A stretch of 64,000 bases of DNA from Gloeopeniophorella convolvens. Its lineage: Eukaryota; Basidiomycota; Agaricomycetes; Russulales. Under the pieces are notes generated by a model that saw nothing but the letters and a program-made list of their open reading frames with translations, did not search any database and was not told where the DNA came from. The first letter of the stretch is position 1. The number at the start of each line of letters is the position of its first letter. The position numbers and the translations under genes were made by a program. Where the stretch lies: contig WTXD01000038.1 in the NCBI GenBank assembly GCA_022496205.1, positions 1 through 64,000 of the forward strand. Reading direction: 5' to 3'. Shown here piece by piece: positions 1 to 12,080 of this stretch.

Positions 1-2615
1 TACAACCACACTCGGGACCGCTTGGGGATGCCAAGGACATCAAGCGTGTTGACAACCTGACGACCAACAAGCTGGTAGAGTTCATCGAGGACAAAGCGTA
101 GTATTCTGTCGTACTCTTCCGAGTCCAAGCCTTCTTCCGAGTTGCGAGCTTCCGAGAGCATGATCGATAGAGCGAGTGCACTTACATAGAAATCATTTCC
201 GAGGCGAATGTGGGTCAGGGGTCTACCGTGAATAACGATGATAATGTCGGAGCTCCATTCGCAGTGATTGATGATGACGATGGGTCCGCTGGAGGCTGCG
301 CTTTGCAGACTGTGGAATGGCGCCGCCGCAAGGAAGTGCTCGAAGTCTGGGAGGGTCCGGATTCGCGAAATGACTGCCTTCCTCTCCCTCAACAGCCGCC
401 GCTGCGCCTCAAAGACACGCCCGAAGGTGTCCTCCTCGATGGTCCTGATCTGATTCCCGGATGAACCTGCGATGGCGGAGAGGCCCTGACGTAGTGCGCT
501 GGATTGTGTGGTGATGGATTCGAGATCGTGGGTGATGGAGAGATACTTGTCCGCCAGGTCTGGGTTAATTGCACGGAGCTGACCCACAGGAGCGCGAAAG
601 CCCCGCATCATGGACCAAAGAAGTGACCTCCCGTGGTCGAGGACCTCGACGGCGGCCTGCAGCTTGCCCTTCTCTATGTGATAGGACGCATAGTCCAGCG
701 ACGTTCGAGTGCCATGGGCGCGTCCACGCTTGAAGGAAGCGTGCTGCGCTTGGAGGTTGGGCCCCGACTCCACAACACGTTGCATAGCAAGCATTGCGTT
801 CTCGTATGCGCTCGATGCAGAAGGATGATTGTTCTCTCGTGCGATCCGCGCCCAATCGTCAAGATCGCCCAATCTCCATGCGTCACCGGGGAGGAGACTT
901 TTGCAGGTGGCTTCGTGATTCGAAAGACATTCCTCCAAATCTTCTCGGCGACGGAGCAGGAGGAAGCGTCGATGGAAAAGACCACAAAGCTGACCTTGAG
1001 GAAAGTGAGGATTGGCTCGAGTGAACGGGTGACCACGTGGCATGACATCTCGCCAGTACTTCAAGAACCCGATACCTAAATCCAGATCTTCGACGCTCCC
1101 CCACGAGCACAGGGTGGATACAGATTCCACAAGCGAGAGCAAGACCCGGTCCCATTCATCGTCTGTGTCAGTTTGGATCAGGACTTCGAGCCCGAGTTCG
1201 ATCTGCCGCAGATTCCTTCGATGGACATCTAAATCGGGCATAGGATCCTCGGAGGGTCCACCTGCGGATCACGTGGGCAGTGAGCTCATCAGATCGACCA
1301 GACGTGCGAACTAGCGATGTACCTGTGACTGGATTGAAGGCCATTCTGATTGTGTATGAAAGAGCGAGGTCTTCCAAGCGCAGTTCAGACGCGATGCTTG
1401 ATCCAGGTCCTGACCCTGATATTCTGTGCAGCTCCTCCAGACAACGCTGCGCCTCTTTGAGACTACTCTCATCTCCGAACTGCTCGTGGCGTTCCAGCAG
1501 TGCGCCTGCTATGAGGCGAAGATGTTCGGAATCGGGAAGACTCTGTATTGATCTATTCTGGAGAGCAATCCGATCCCGGAAGAGCCGCGCCTCTTCTGGA
1601 TCTAACGACGTGCCCGAGAGAAGATCATTAAAGCAACGTGATGCGAGAGGACGCAAAGCGCTCTCTGAAGGCAGGAAAGGAAGGCTACCTCCCACCAACG
1701 CCGCAATCTCCACGTGATTATCGTGACTTGGAAGGACAAACTCGTTGAGCATCAAAGCGAGCATCATGGATAGCTGCGGGCGATATGCCGGGGGACAGAC
1801 GCCAAGGAACACGCGAAGGTGGCTGGCAACCTGCTCGGCGTGGTTTGACCATTCATCATGTCTCCCCAGTTGACACACCCAAAGGACCAGTATTTCGAGG
1901 AAATCGACGAGATCTGCATCCACCTGCGCGTCCACTGAATGGGATGGAAGGAGACTGGCAGAGAGTGTGACCAACTCGTCGAGATATACTCCTCCGTTGG
2001 CAGTGTTCGAACGGATCTTCCACTGAACGAGCGATGCAAAGTCCTTCGGCAATCGAGAGCGCCGCAGCCGTATTTGTTCAGGTATTTGAATGCGCAGAAG
2101 GTGACGGTAGTACGTGAATGTTGCATCCAAGTCAGAGAGTCGACGGGTGCGACCGAAGCGTTCCCTGAGTGCGTCTGAAAGGCAAAGGAACGCGGAAATG
2201 ATAAAGGGGGACTCGTCCTCTGGGTCTTGTATCGTAAAGGGAAGAAGGATGGCCTTGGTGCAGCATGGAAGAATGACTTGCTCAATAAGCCAAAGAGCAT
2301 CTTCGTGTGAGAGATCTGGCCCCAGGTTTCTCAAACCGTTTGCAAACATAGCATTGAGGACATAACTGAGCAGTTTGTGCCCCCAAGGGAGCGTGGATTC
2401 GAGCAGTCTCTCGCCATCGGCAAACCAGTCCTTGTCGACTGGCTTGTTGTCACCTGTTCCAAAGATGAGGATCCCTCATGGTTGCAGAGTGACACGAGAA
2501 GGAAACGAGCAACTCGTGGTTGGGACGCACGCGCAAAACGATCCTTAGTCTCCATCCATTCGTTATAAGCTCGAAAGAGCACTTGGTCTAGATATCTGGC
2601 GCTCAACAACTCCAT
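1..2615 (-). CDS. TPR-CHAT protein A (3' end outside window)
   Basis: Large fungal protein with helical TPR-like repeats and a C-terminal caspase-like CHAT domain. Only the N-terminal and middle parts lie in the window. The model is ATG at 2615, exon 2531-2615, intron 2454-2530 (77 nt, donor GTGCGT), exon 1323-2453, intron 1262-1322, and a last exon running from 1261 off the left edge with no stop. Repeat signatures seen are LSHEDALWLIEQ, SLKEAQRCLEELHR and RSLLWSMMRGFRAPVGQLR. The CHAT catalytic residues lie beyond the edge, so activity cannot be judged. Upstream, 738 bp separate it from the divergent VPS68 relic. No frameshift is seen in the visible part. The start is chosen by comparison with copies B, D and E. 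Confidence 0.8.
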
Positions 2616-3352
2616 GACCACAAAAATATTTTAGACGAATGCGCACCTGAGAGCGGTATCTGAGAATATTCACTTGGGTTCATGCAAGCCCTATATACTG
2701 GTATCCTTATTGCGCTGCCCGAGCTGTCGTCCATACTTGCGCGACTATATCCTTCGAGAATATTGCGAAAACGATTGCCGCGGGCTCGGGAGTGGATTGG
2801 TGCAGGAGAGGTCAAGGGAGGGAGGCGTGCGAGACACTGGGATCGCAGCAGAGTAGCGTGCCGCGTGTGTGTTGGAGCAGGGCTATCAACGCAGGGTCGC
2901 GCTTCAACCCGCACGATGCAGGCACGAGGATTGTGATACCTGCCAACCTGAGTGCGCGTGTAAGTGATCCTAGGGCGAACCACAGCCATTCTGGGCCATT
3001 GGGATGAGCTGGCGGATGAAATATTAACAACGGCGGTGCTTCGAGTATTCGAAGTTTCCCTTGCAGTGATGGGGACGTCGCATGTCAAGCTCGAGGCAAG
3101 CTGGGTAAGCAGTGCAGCACAGGGGATTAGTCCCATCTCCCACCGCCGACGAAGAAGTGCGTCCTGAGGGCGCCAGAGTAGGTATCATGAACATAGCGTT
3201 GGAGGTCAAGTTCGCGGCTCCGAGGCTCGGAATGCTTCAGTTCAGTGAATGCAGTTCGGAACGGATTCAGCTTCCCACGCTCTGGTGCTGTTCCTCGCTT
3301 CGCGTGGCCGCGGCGCTGTTCCACACGACGACCACGACAATCAGCTCGCCTG

Positions 3353-3870
3353 ATGTCGCTCCCGCACTCCGACTACGACCCGCATAGGGTCCGCTTGAAT
3401 CCATTCTGATTCCTCAATAACATCACCCTAGGCAAGCACCTCCACACCGCAGGCGTCTGCGGCCTCGTAAGCAATCCCTTTCCCTCACCCCCTCTCACCC
3501 TATCCCACTCACTCCTCTCGCGCAGTTCTCGCTTGACCTGTGGACGTTCTTCGACGCCGCGATCCTCTCTGCGCACACCCACCCGCCGTACGGCGAGCCG
3601 GGCTACTCCGTACCCGTGCACACCAGCTTTGTCGACTGGGCGCCACCGCTGCGTACGCTGCTCGGCATGCAGTTATGATCAACAAATACTACGTGTCGAG
3701 TCGATGCGCTTGCTGGTGCTGGTGCGGTGTTGCGCGCAGGTCTGTTCTCGCCTGCCCTGTCGTGCGTAGTCTTTCGCTCCCGCCTCCCGTCCGCCTCATC
3801 ATTCTCCTCTGTGGGAGCCTCTGACTCTGACTCTGCACATGCCACTGTAGCTCAAGATACATCCTGCAAT
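3353..3870 (+). pseudogene. VPS68/UPF0220 relic 1
   Basis: Degenerate copy of the gene intact at 41697-42367. The ATG and first codons (MSLPHSDYDP) survive, but an in-frame TGA at 3407 ends translation. The exon 1 donor and the exon 2 stretch for the FFDAAILSAH, PYGEP and LLGM motifs can be followed. After LLGM a small deletion shared with relics 3 and 4 destroys the frame, and only scraps of exon 3 follow. It lies head to head with CHAT-A. No function is expected. Confidence 0.8.
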
Positions 3871-5980
3871 GTTGGCACTGGCGCGCGTGTTCCTTGGTCC
3901 TTACCGCCCTCGTCCGGCTAAGGACATGGCGCCGTCGTCATCCGGCGGAAATCGGTCAACTGCGCGAAGGCTTACCGGTCTTCTGGACCCACGGAAAGTT
4001 CAAGGTGGCGATAACTTCGAGCTTTCGTCTGCGAGAATTTGGTTCTCTAAGTCAACGGAAGTCATTGACGCTGCCTTAATGCGGGCTCCCGAATTAACGA
4101 TGGACAATAGTAAGCGTGCCCTTAGTATATGTCCTTGTCCTCTCCTCCCTCTGAGTTGTTTTTTCCACGCAGCAGCCCTCCCTCATCTCGTTAGCGCCAT
4201 CAGCCAAGCACCCGTACCCACGCCACGCCTGCCCGTTGACCTCTGTCGTGCTATGAGGCTACTCAACTCGGTCATCGCTTGCCTGGCTGGTGCGTGCGGC
4301 ATCAAGTACACGTTGTGATGCACGCAGTGCTCAGTGCCGGATTCTGAGACGCAGCGCGAGTTCATCGCCTCTTCGTGTACGTGGTGGTTTGGCCGTAAGT
4401 CAAGGGCCCATCACGCCGTCTCCCCGGGATCCCGCAAGGCGTGCGAAACGCCGGTGTGCCGAGCACATCTTCCCTGAGACTGCGTCCTGTGGTACTGACT
4501 GCCCGACAACGCCCACTGTAACTCGGCGTGCTCGCTAGCGGCCCTGTTTTCCCATCACGACTGCTAGGTTACGCACAGCGATTATCCACATAATGGACCC
4601 ATCACATGCTTGGTTCTCATTCTTATCTCCACTCTCAGCTGCACGAGGACTTAGTCGAGTCGACCGCGCAACCAATGCGTCACGTCTGCTGCCGGAGCTC
4701 AAGTTGCCAGTATTCCCGGACCCGCACTTCCCACGGCGCGTTCAACCGTCAGATGCAGATGTATGGTGGACGTCTCGATCTCTATAATCGGAATCTGTAA
4801 TCGTGTATCTACATTAGAGGATGATTGAGGAATTATACTGCTGTATCAGCTCATCAACAGACTACAGACATGGATGCGAAGAGCCAGCTTGCCGAACTGC
4901 TAAGCGCGCAGAACGCCAGACGAGCCAACCAGATTCAACAGCAACCCGTACCTCTCCACGCACCACCACACTGGCGTCTTCCGGCAGGCGGAGGCCAACA
5001 TACCAGCCTGGTGACACTATGCACCACCGAATGCACTCGCACTGGCCGACTGACGAGTCTGATTCACAACCCTGGGGCTCATTCTGCGGTAACGGGGATG
5101 GCTGATGTTGTGCACGGGGCAAGATGCGAGGCCGATGCAGTGTGGTGTGACTTTCAGCGTCCGCCTGTCCGTCGAGGCGCCGGTTGCTCGTACGTTCCTG
5201 ACATGGGGAACCCGGCCGCGGAACGGCGGAAGGCGTGACGAAATACAGGAGTTGGTCGCGGTCCTCTCTGTGGGTTTTTCAATACGGTTTCTCGAAATGC
5301 CGACCCCACTGAGCAGTGAACGAACGTTATGATAGTAGACATCACACCTGTGATACCCTGCTTAGCCCTGACATCTCCGGTCGAGGGACCTTTGTCGGTA
5401 CGCCGGGAGTCCTATCTGCGGGAGTCCCAGCGAGCGCCGCGCGTGATGCTGCCCAAGACGAGACTGCTTGTACTCAGAGTGAAAGAAGGACGGGAGAGGC
5501 ACTCTGGTGAAGGGATGTAATGGTGGCACGCCAAGGACACGTTCAATCAGCTGCTGTGGTAGGGATGTATTTAGAACGCGGATCCAACTGAAAAGGCGCA
5601 AAGGCCGAGAAGCGCCGTACGGGCTTCGCGACCAGGCGCAGAAGATGTAAGTATGGAAGATGGAAGAGCCTCGCTGGGCGGCGGGGAAGCGCGCCTCGGA
5701 AGAGATGGCACTCCAGTGGCCTGCTAGGTGACCGGTGACCGGTGACCGAAGCGGAGCGCATGGACTTATGTAAGCTCCCACGCCTCCTCCGGCCAGACTC
5801 GCTCATCCAGCCAACCCAACGTTTGCAACCAACTTCTTCGCGGGGCGCGCTTCACGGTCCATAGCAGATTTACCTCCAGGACTCATTTTCTACTTCCGAC
5901 CCACTTCATCCGCGTGATATCTGGGCTGTCAAGACTGCCGTACGCCGCTGAACGTTATTGAAAAAACCCCTTGAGAAGCC
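3871..5980. other. Unit 1 tail, no recognisable gene
   Basis: About 2 kb homologous to the tails of units 2-4 at about 12080-15250, 22470-26140 and 33500-34890. Conserved scraps include an ATGGACAATAGTAAGCG segment and a reading frame containing AELLSAQNARRANQIQ, but stops and frame changes differ between units. I recognise no family. It could be the remains of one or more genes or merely co-duplicated intergenic DNA. A short GGTGACC tandem motif (about 5727-5745) lies just before the P450 relic and is the empty site of the 1.6-kb element found in unit 3. Confidence 0.5.
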
Positions 5981-5990
5981 ACTCACGCCG

Positions 5991-6990
5991 GCATGCACAA
6001 GCGATGTTCATCACCACGAACGACCCCTCCGCCTTGCCAAGCTGATGAAGGCTGTGGCCGTGTCACTTCCTCTCCCTTAGTGGGGCCTTTGCTGCACTCC
6101 TGATCGCCATCTAGACGCGGTACACCAGGAGTAGTTGGTGGCACCTGCCTCTTGGCCCTCAAGACCTCCCTTTCCTCGGAAACATGCTGCAATTGATGGG
6201 TCGGCGATGGATCTCTACCCCTGACTGTCGTCAATGCACGGTACGGATCACCCTTAATCTTTTTGCTTTTTCTTGACGTTTTATAGGAGATACTGTATGA
6301 TCTACATGACTGCGCTCGGACAACGCATGCTCTTCCTGAACATGCAAGAGGATCCGCGGATCTTCTGGACAAAAAGTCGTCGATCTACGTAGACAGGCCT
6401 CGTTCCATCGCAGCAAGCGAGTTATTGGCACAGATTGACGATGGCGTTGGCGCGGTCCACTGAAGTCTACCGGTCTGTAAGTCCATGCTACGAGGGCGTG
6501 TTCATCCCGCGTGGCACGCTCATCATCCCGAACGTCTGGCAATGCAACCACGACCCGGCGCTGTACGGCGCAGATGCTGCGCATTTCAACCCTGGGCGTT
6601 TTCTGGACAAGGCGGGCGGGCTTGTGCCTGGGTCGGCGGACGCGCGCGAGGATGGGCACATGGCTTATGGGTATGGCCGACAGGCCTGCGTGGACAAGAA
6701 CGTGGCGAACAACTCGCTGTTCGTCGACATGACGACGTTGCTGTGGGCGATGAAGTTCGAGAGCAAGAGGGATGCGGAGGGAATGAGGAGCTTGTGGATG
6801 TCGACGGTTTCGTCGGTGACTCGCTGGTCAGGTGCGTGGATCCTCTTTTGTTGTTGCCGTTCCTGGTGGACTGACATGTGAGTACAGCCGCCCTGTTCCG
6901 TTTTCGTGCCATGTCGCGCCATGCTTCCCGGAGGCAACAGGCATGCTTGCTGAGGCACGAGAGCTGCAGCGTTGATATCCTGCGATCTGT
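5991..6990 (+). pseudogene. Cytochrome P450 relic 1, internally deleted
   Basis: Remains of a microsomal P450 of the mushroom type. Readable pieces, in several frames, are a proline-rich hinge (LPLGPQDLPFLGN), an N-terminal piece (GQRMLFLN, then SRRST), and the C-terminal block NHDPALYGADAAHFNPGRF followed by the haem-loop remnant YGYGRQACVDK. Compared with relics 2 and 3, roughly 0.9 kb covering the I-helix and ExxR region is missing, so STEVYRSV runs almost directly into YEGVFIP. The haem cysteine is present, but the following residues differ from the usual GRxxCxG. Multiple frameshifts make it non-functional. Confidence 0.8.
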
Positions 6991-7553
6991 ATGTCTATCG
7001 TCTCAATACAGAACTCAATTCTCTCCAATGTCGACTCGCCGATGAGATTCTGCCTGATGTGCATCGAATGGTTCGCACAGACAAAGACCTTATGTTCCCC
7101 TATCTCGATTTGAACGACTCGACGATCACGCGGAAAGGGAGCAAGGACTCTATCTCGATCTCTTGGCTGGGAGCCCTCACTAGCGAAAGCGATCGCACTG
7201 ACACTACACTATCTTTCACAACCGCGTCTGCCCAGAGCAAACAACAGACAGGCGTACATTCACACCTCGAACCAACAAGCTACAGCCAGGATAGGAGAGG
7301 TATCGTAAATATTCACAGTACGAGTCAAGATGGACCGGTCTTGATCTTATCGTACACCGCCGCCAGAATACTGTATGTACTTACTCCAAGAAGGACAATC
7401 AATGGGAACGATATTACCGGAACACGAAGAACAGGTATACACCGAGCAAAATCTCCGCGCGGAAGCATGGTTTGCGGTTTGAGCTGAAGGAAGACGACGT
7501 CAACACCGACAAGGGTGATAGGACGAAAGTTCACACACCTCTAACCAACTTGT
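6991..7553. other. Intergenic DNA between P450 relic 1 and CHAT-B
   Basis: This stretch resembles the corresponding intervals at 17190-17777, 28110-28798 and 37318-37574. It carries the left boundary of the duplicated unit at about 7317. No gene, RNA or clear signal was found. Confidence 0.4.
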
Positions 7554-10500
7554 TCACGCCCCGTAGTGAACAAAGTTTACCCATCGCTCCGTCGTCATCC
7601 CCTTCTTCAACCTCAGCTTCTGCACCGCGAATTGCAGTGCTTTCGCAGACCTCTCCGCAATGGGAACACTGGCATCCCACTTGGAAGAGAGCAGCCGGCC
7701 GTAGAAAAGCTTCGCCATGTCCTTCCCATCTACGTCTGCCATCTCCCACATCGTCCCAACCACACTGCGGAAGCCGCAGTATTGCATCGCCGCCGCGAGA
7801 TGTAGCATCTCATCTGGGTCCCTCCTATCTGCGAGTTCGGCGGTATGGCAGGCGGAGAGGAACGCCAGCTCGGCGTCGGGGGCTCGGGACTGTATGATAT
7901 CGAGGAGGGTAAGCCGGTCGCTGCCGTGAAGCTTGAACGATGCCTCGAGCGGCTTGTCTTCCTCGAGTAGGCCGTGGCACGCGAAATGAGCCATGCTGTG
8001 CTCCCTAAGACCTTCAGCGACCGATTCTCGCGTCGCCCCACTAGAGACGAGCTTTGATGCTGGCATCCCCATAGACTCGATTGCCTTGATCTCCTTGGAG
8101 ACATCCTTGAGAGACGGGTCGTCGGGCTGGGCTACGATCAGAAGCGATGGATCTGGGGGGGAGCGGCCTGCGGTGCGCGTGCGAGACTCGATGAGCGCAC
8201 TGAGTGTCGGGGTGTACGAGCAAACATAGATGTCTGAGAAGTAGCGTTCGTGCGAATCGGGCTCCGAATCCGACGGGATAGGACCCATGGCGTGGAGAGG
8301 GAGAGAGCAGAGGACCGAGGTCGGATACAGCCACACCCGGGACCGCCTGGGGACACCGAGCGCGTCCAGCCTATCAATGACCTGACGACCGATAAGTAGG
8401 TAAAGCTCATGGAGGACGAAGCGTAGTGCTTGATCATACTCTTTCGAGTCCAAGCCGCATTCTGAGCTACGCGCAGCCGAAAGAGAGGCCGATAGAGTGT
8501 TCGCGCGTTCATAGAAATCGTCTCCGAGGCGGATATGGATCAAGGGTACACCGTGGACGATGATGAGGATGTCGGAGCGCCATTCGCAGTGATTGACGAT
8601 GATGATGGGCCCGCTTGAAGCCGCACTTTGGAGATTGTGGAATGGCGCCGCCGCGAGGAAGTGCTCGAAGCCTGGGATAGTCCGGATCTGCGAGATGACT
8701 GCCTTCCGCTCCCTCAACAGCCGCCGCTGCTCCTCAAGGACCCGCCCGAACACATCCTCCTCGATGGCCCTGATTTGGTCCCCGGATGAACCCGTGATGA
8801 AAGAGGGGCCCCAATGTAGGGCGCTGGGTTCTGTGGTGATGGACTCAAGGTCATGGGTGATGGAAAGATATCTGTCCGCCAAGTTGGGGTTGATCGCACG
8901 GAGTTGGCCCACGGGAGCGCGAAGACCCCGCATCATGGACCAGAGAAGCGACCTCCCATGCTCGAGTATTTCAACGGCGATCTGAAGTTGGTCCTTCTCT
9001 ATTTGATAGGATGCGTAGTCCAGCGACGTTTGAGTGCCCAGGGCCTCTCCACGCTTGAAGAAAGCGTGCTGCGCTTGGAGGTTTGGTCCCGATTCTACGA
9101 TGCGTTGCATGGAAAGCATTGCATTCTCGTATGCGCGCGATGCAGAAGGGTGACGGTTCTCTCGTGCGAGCCGCGCCCACATGTCAAGACGGCCCAACCT
9201 CCATGCATCACCAGGGGGATAACTTTCGCAGCTGGCTTCATACATCGAAAAACATTCCTCCAAGTCTTCTCGGCGACGGAGCAGCAGAAATCGTCGATAT
9301 AAAGGACCAGAAAGCTCACATTGAGGAAAGTGAGGATTGGTTCGAGTGTACGGGTGGCCGCGTGGCAGGGCATCTTGCAAGTACTTGAAAGATCCGATGC
9401 ACAGATCCAGATCTTCGACGCTTCCCCACGAGCCAAGGGCACATACAGATTCCACAAGCGAGCGCATGACCCGGTCCCATTCGTCGGGTGTGCCAGTTTG
9501 GATCAGCGCCTCGAGCCCGAGCTCGATCTGTCGCACAGTCCTTCGATGAACGTCCAAATCGGGCATGGGACGTTGAGAGGGTGCACCTGCAGATCGCGTG
9601 GGTGAGCGAATCGGATCGAGTAGACGTGCGAACTAGCGACGTACCCGTGACCAGGTTGAAGGACGTCATGGTTGTGTGCGAACGGGCCAGGTCTTCCAAG
9701 CGCAGTTCAGACGCGAAGGCTGATCCAGTTCCTGACTCTGATATTCTGTGCAGCTCCTCCAAACAACGCTGCGCTTCCTCCAGACTACTCTTGTCCCCGA
9801 ACTGCCCGTGGCGTTGCAGCAGTCCACCTGCTATGAGGCGAAGATGTGCAGCATCGGAGGGAGTCTGTACCGGTATCTCCCGAAGGGAAACCCGACCCCA
9901 GGAGAGCCGCGCCTCTTCTGGATCCAACGAAGTGCCTGAGAGGAGGTCGTTGAAGTGAAGTGATGCAAGATAACGCAGAACACCATCCGAAGGCAAGAAA
10001 GGGAAGCTGTCTCCCGCCAATGCTGCGATCTCCGCGCGACCATCGTCACTTGGGAGATGAAACTCGTTCAGCGTCAGGGCGAGCATCATGGATAGCTGCG
10101 GGCGATATGCGGGCGGACAGACGCCAAGGAGCACGCGAAGGTGACTGGCGACCTGCTCGGCACGGTTTGACCGGTCATCATGTCTCCCCACTTGACACAC
10201 ACAAAGTACTAGCGTTACGAAGAAATGAACGAGATCTTCATCTACCCGCGCATCTGCTGGATGGGATGGAAGGAGACTGGCAGAGAGTGTGACCAACTCA
10301 TCGAGGTATACTCCTCCGTTGGCAGTGTTCGAACCGATCTTCTGCTGAACGAGCCATGCAAAGTCCCTCGACAATTGAGAGCGCCGCAGTCGTATTTGTT
10401 TGGGAATGCGGATGCGCAGGAGTCGACGGTAGTACGTGAGTGCTGTGTCCAGGTCAGAGGGTCGATGGGTGAGAATGAAGTGTTTACGGAGTGCGTCTGA

Positions 10501-10926
10501 AAGGCAAAAGAACGCGGAAATGATGAAGGAGGACTCCTGCTCTGGGTAAGGCATCGTAAAGGGATGGAGGATGGCCCTGGTACAGCATGGAAGAATGACT
10601 TGCTCGATGAGCCGAATGGCATCTTCGTGCGAGAGATCTAGCGCCAGGTTTTTCGAACCATCTGCAAACATCACGCTGAGGACATAACTGAGCAGTTCGT
10701 GCTTCCAAGGGAGCGCGGAGAGTAGTTTCTCGCCATCGGCAAACCATTTACTGTCAACTGGCTTGTTGTCGCCTGCTCCGGAGATGAGCATCCCACATGG
10801 TCGCAGAGTGACACGAGCAGGAACTCGTGGTTGGGACGCACGGTAAAAATGATCACGAGTCCCCAACCATTCGCTATAAGCTCGAAAATACACTTGTTCT
10901 ACATATCTAGCGCTCAGCAACCCCAT
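7554..10926 (-). CDS. TPR-CHAT protein B
   Basis: Predicted caspase-like protein of 1,081 residues, probably cytosolic since no signal peptide or membrane segment is seen. The model is ATG at 10926, exon 10842-10926, intron 10773-10841, exon 9645-10772, intron 9587-9644, exon 7554-9586. The lengths sum to an exact open frame. Residues 1 to about 640 are helical repeats (RCLEELHRI, RRFLLLRRREDLEE). Residues about 740-1081 are the CHAT domain, with catalytic His in AHFACHG near residue 941 and Cys in AFLSACHTAE near residue 983. CHAT (Caspase HetF Associated with TPRs) is a family of cysteine proteases known from bacteria and expanded in fungi; the substrate here is unknown. Intron 1 is 69 nt, so it can be read through without a frame change. 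This is the cleanest full copy of the left array. Confidence 0.85.
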
Positions 10927-11547
10927 GGCCGCCCAAACATTCTGGACGGATGCGCACCTGAGAGCGGCAAGCAAGAAATTTCACTTGGGCTCATGCGAAG
11001 CCTAAATATCGGCATCCGTGGTTCGCTGCTCGAGTTGTCGTCCATGTTTGCACGAGTATATCCTTCGAAGATCTCGTGAAAACAATTGCCGCAGGCTCCG
11101 AGCGGTATTGGTGCAGGAGAGGTCAAGGGGAGGAAAGCGAGCGAGAAACACTGGGGTCGCAGCAAGGCAGCGTGCTGTGCGTGTGGTGGAGTGGCAGCAC
11201 TAGTGTTGTCAAAAGAAGGATACTCAAATCCGCACGATCGCTGCGAGGACTGTGGCACCGGCAGCTGGGTGGGCGGCGCGGCACAGGGGAACCCAATCGA
11301 AATCTCCACCGCCGAGGAAGAAGTGGTCCTGAGAGTATCATGAATACAGCGTTGGAAGTCGAGTTCACGGCTAGGCCCCTGCAGCCTGTGACCACTGACG
11401 GTGAGTGGTGCCGGTGACTCCCTCCGGTGACTGGCAAGTGAATCAGCTTCCCACGTGCTATTCCTCGCCTCGCGCGAGTGACCCCGCGGCGCTGCTCCAC
11501 ATAACGACGGTGACACCACCACCGACAGCCACGACGACCAGCTTGCC

Positions 11548-12080
11548 ATATCGTTCCCGCACTCTGACTACAACCCATGCAGAGTCTGCTTGAACCCGTT
11601 TCTATTCCTCAATAACCTTACCCTAGGCAAGCATCGCCGCACCGCAGGCGTCTACCTCACTGGCGACCTGGTAAGCACCCCTCTCCTCCCCCCTCCCCTC
11701 TCCACCCACTCATCCTCTGCGCGTAGTTATCGCTCGGCCTATGAATCTTTTTTCGACGCTGCAATCTTCTCCGCGCACGCTCACCCGCTGTGTGGCGAGC
11801 CAGATTACCCCGTACCCGTGCGCGTCAGCTTCGCCGACTGGATACCACTGCTGTGCTCGCTCGCTCGTCTAATTGACAAGCTCTACGTCTTGAGCGATGC
11901 ACGCGGTGGCGATGCTGGCGTGATGCCACACGCTGGGCTGTTCTCGCCCGCCGAACCCGCTGATGGCGGCATTGTGCGTATTCCTTCATTACCACCTCCC
12001 GTCCATCTCGTTCACTTCTCTGCGAAGGCCTTCCAACTCTGACTCTGCACATGCTACTGCAGCTCGAACATCTCTGCGGT
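11548..12080 (+). pseudogene. VPS68/UPF0220 relic 2
   Basis: Second decayed VPS68 copy, head to head with CHAT-B. The start codon is changed to ATA at 11548. The first-exon sequence, the GTAAG donor and part of exon 2 (AHPLCGEPDYPVPVRVSFADW) remain. The segment after the third membrane region is deleted and exon 3 is reduced to fragments. It is non-functional. Confidence 0.8.

Noticed and set aside
633..1079. 148-codon plus-strand frame and similar plus frames over the CHAT genes
   Set aside because: They are antisense shadows of the conserved CHAT coding strand and recur because the copies are homologous.
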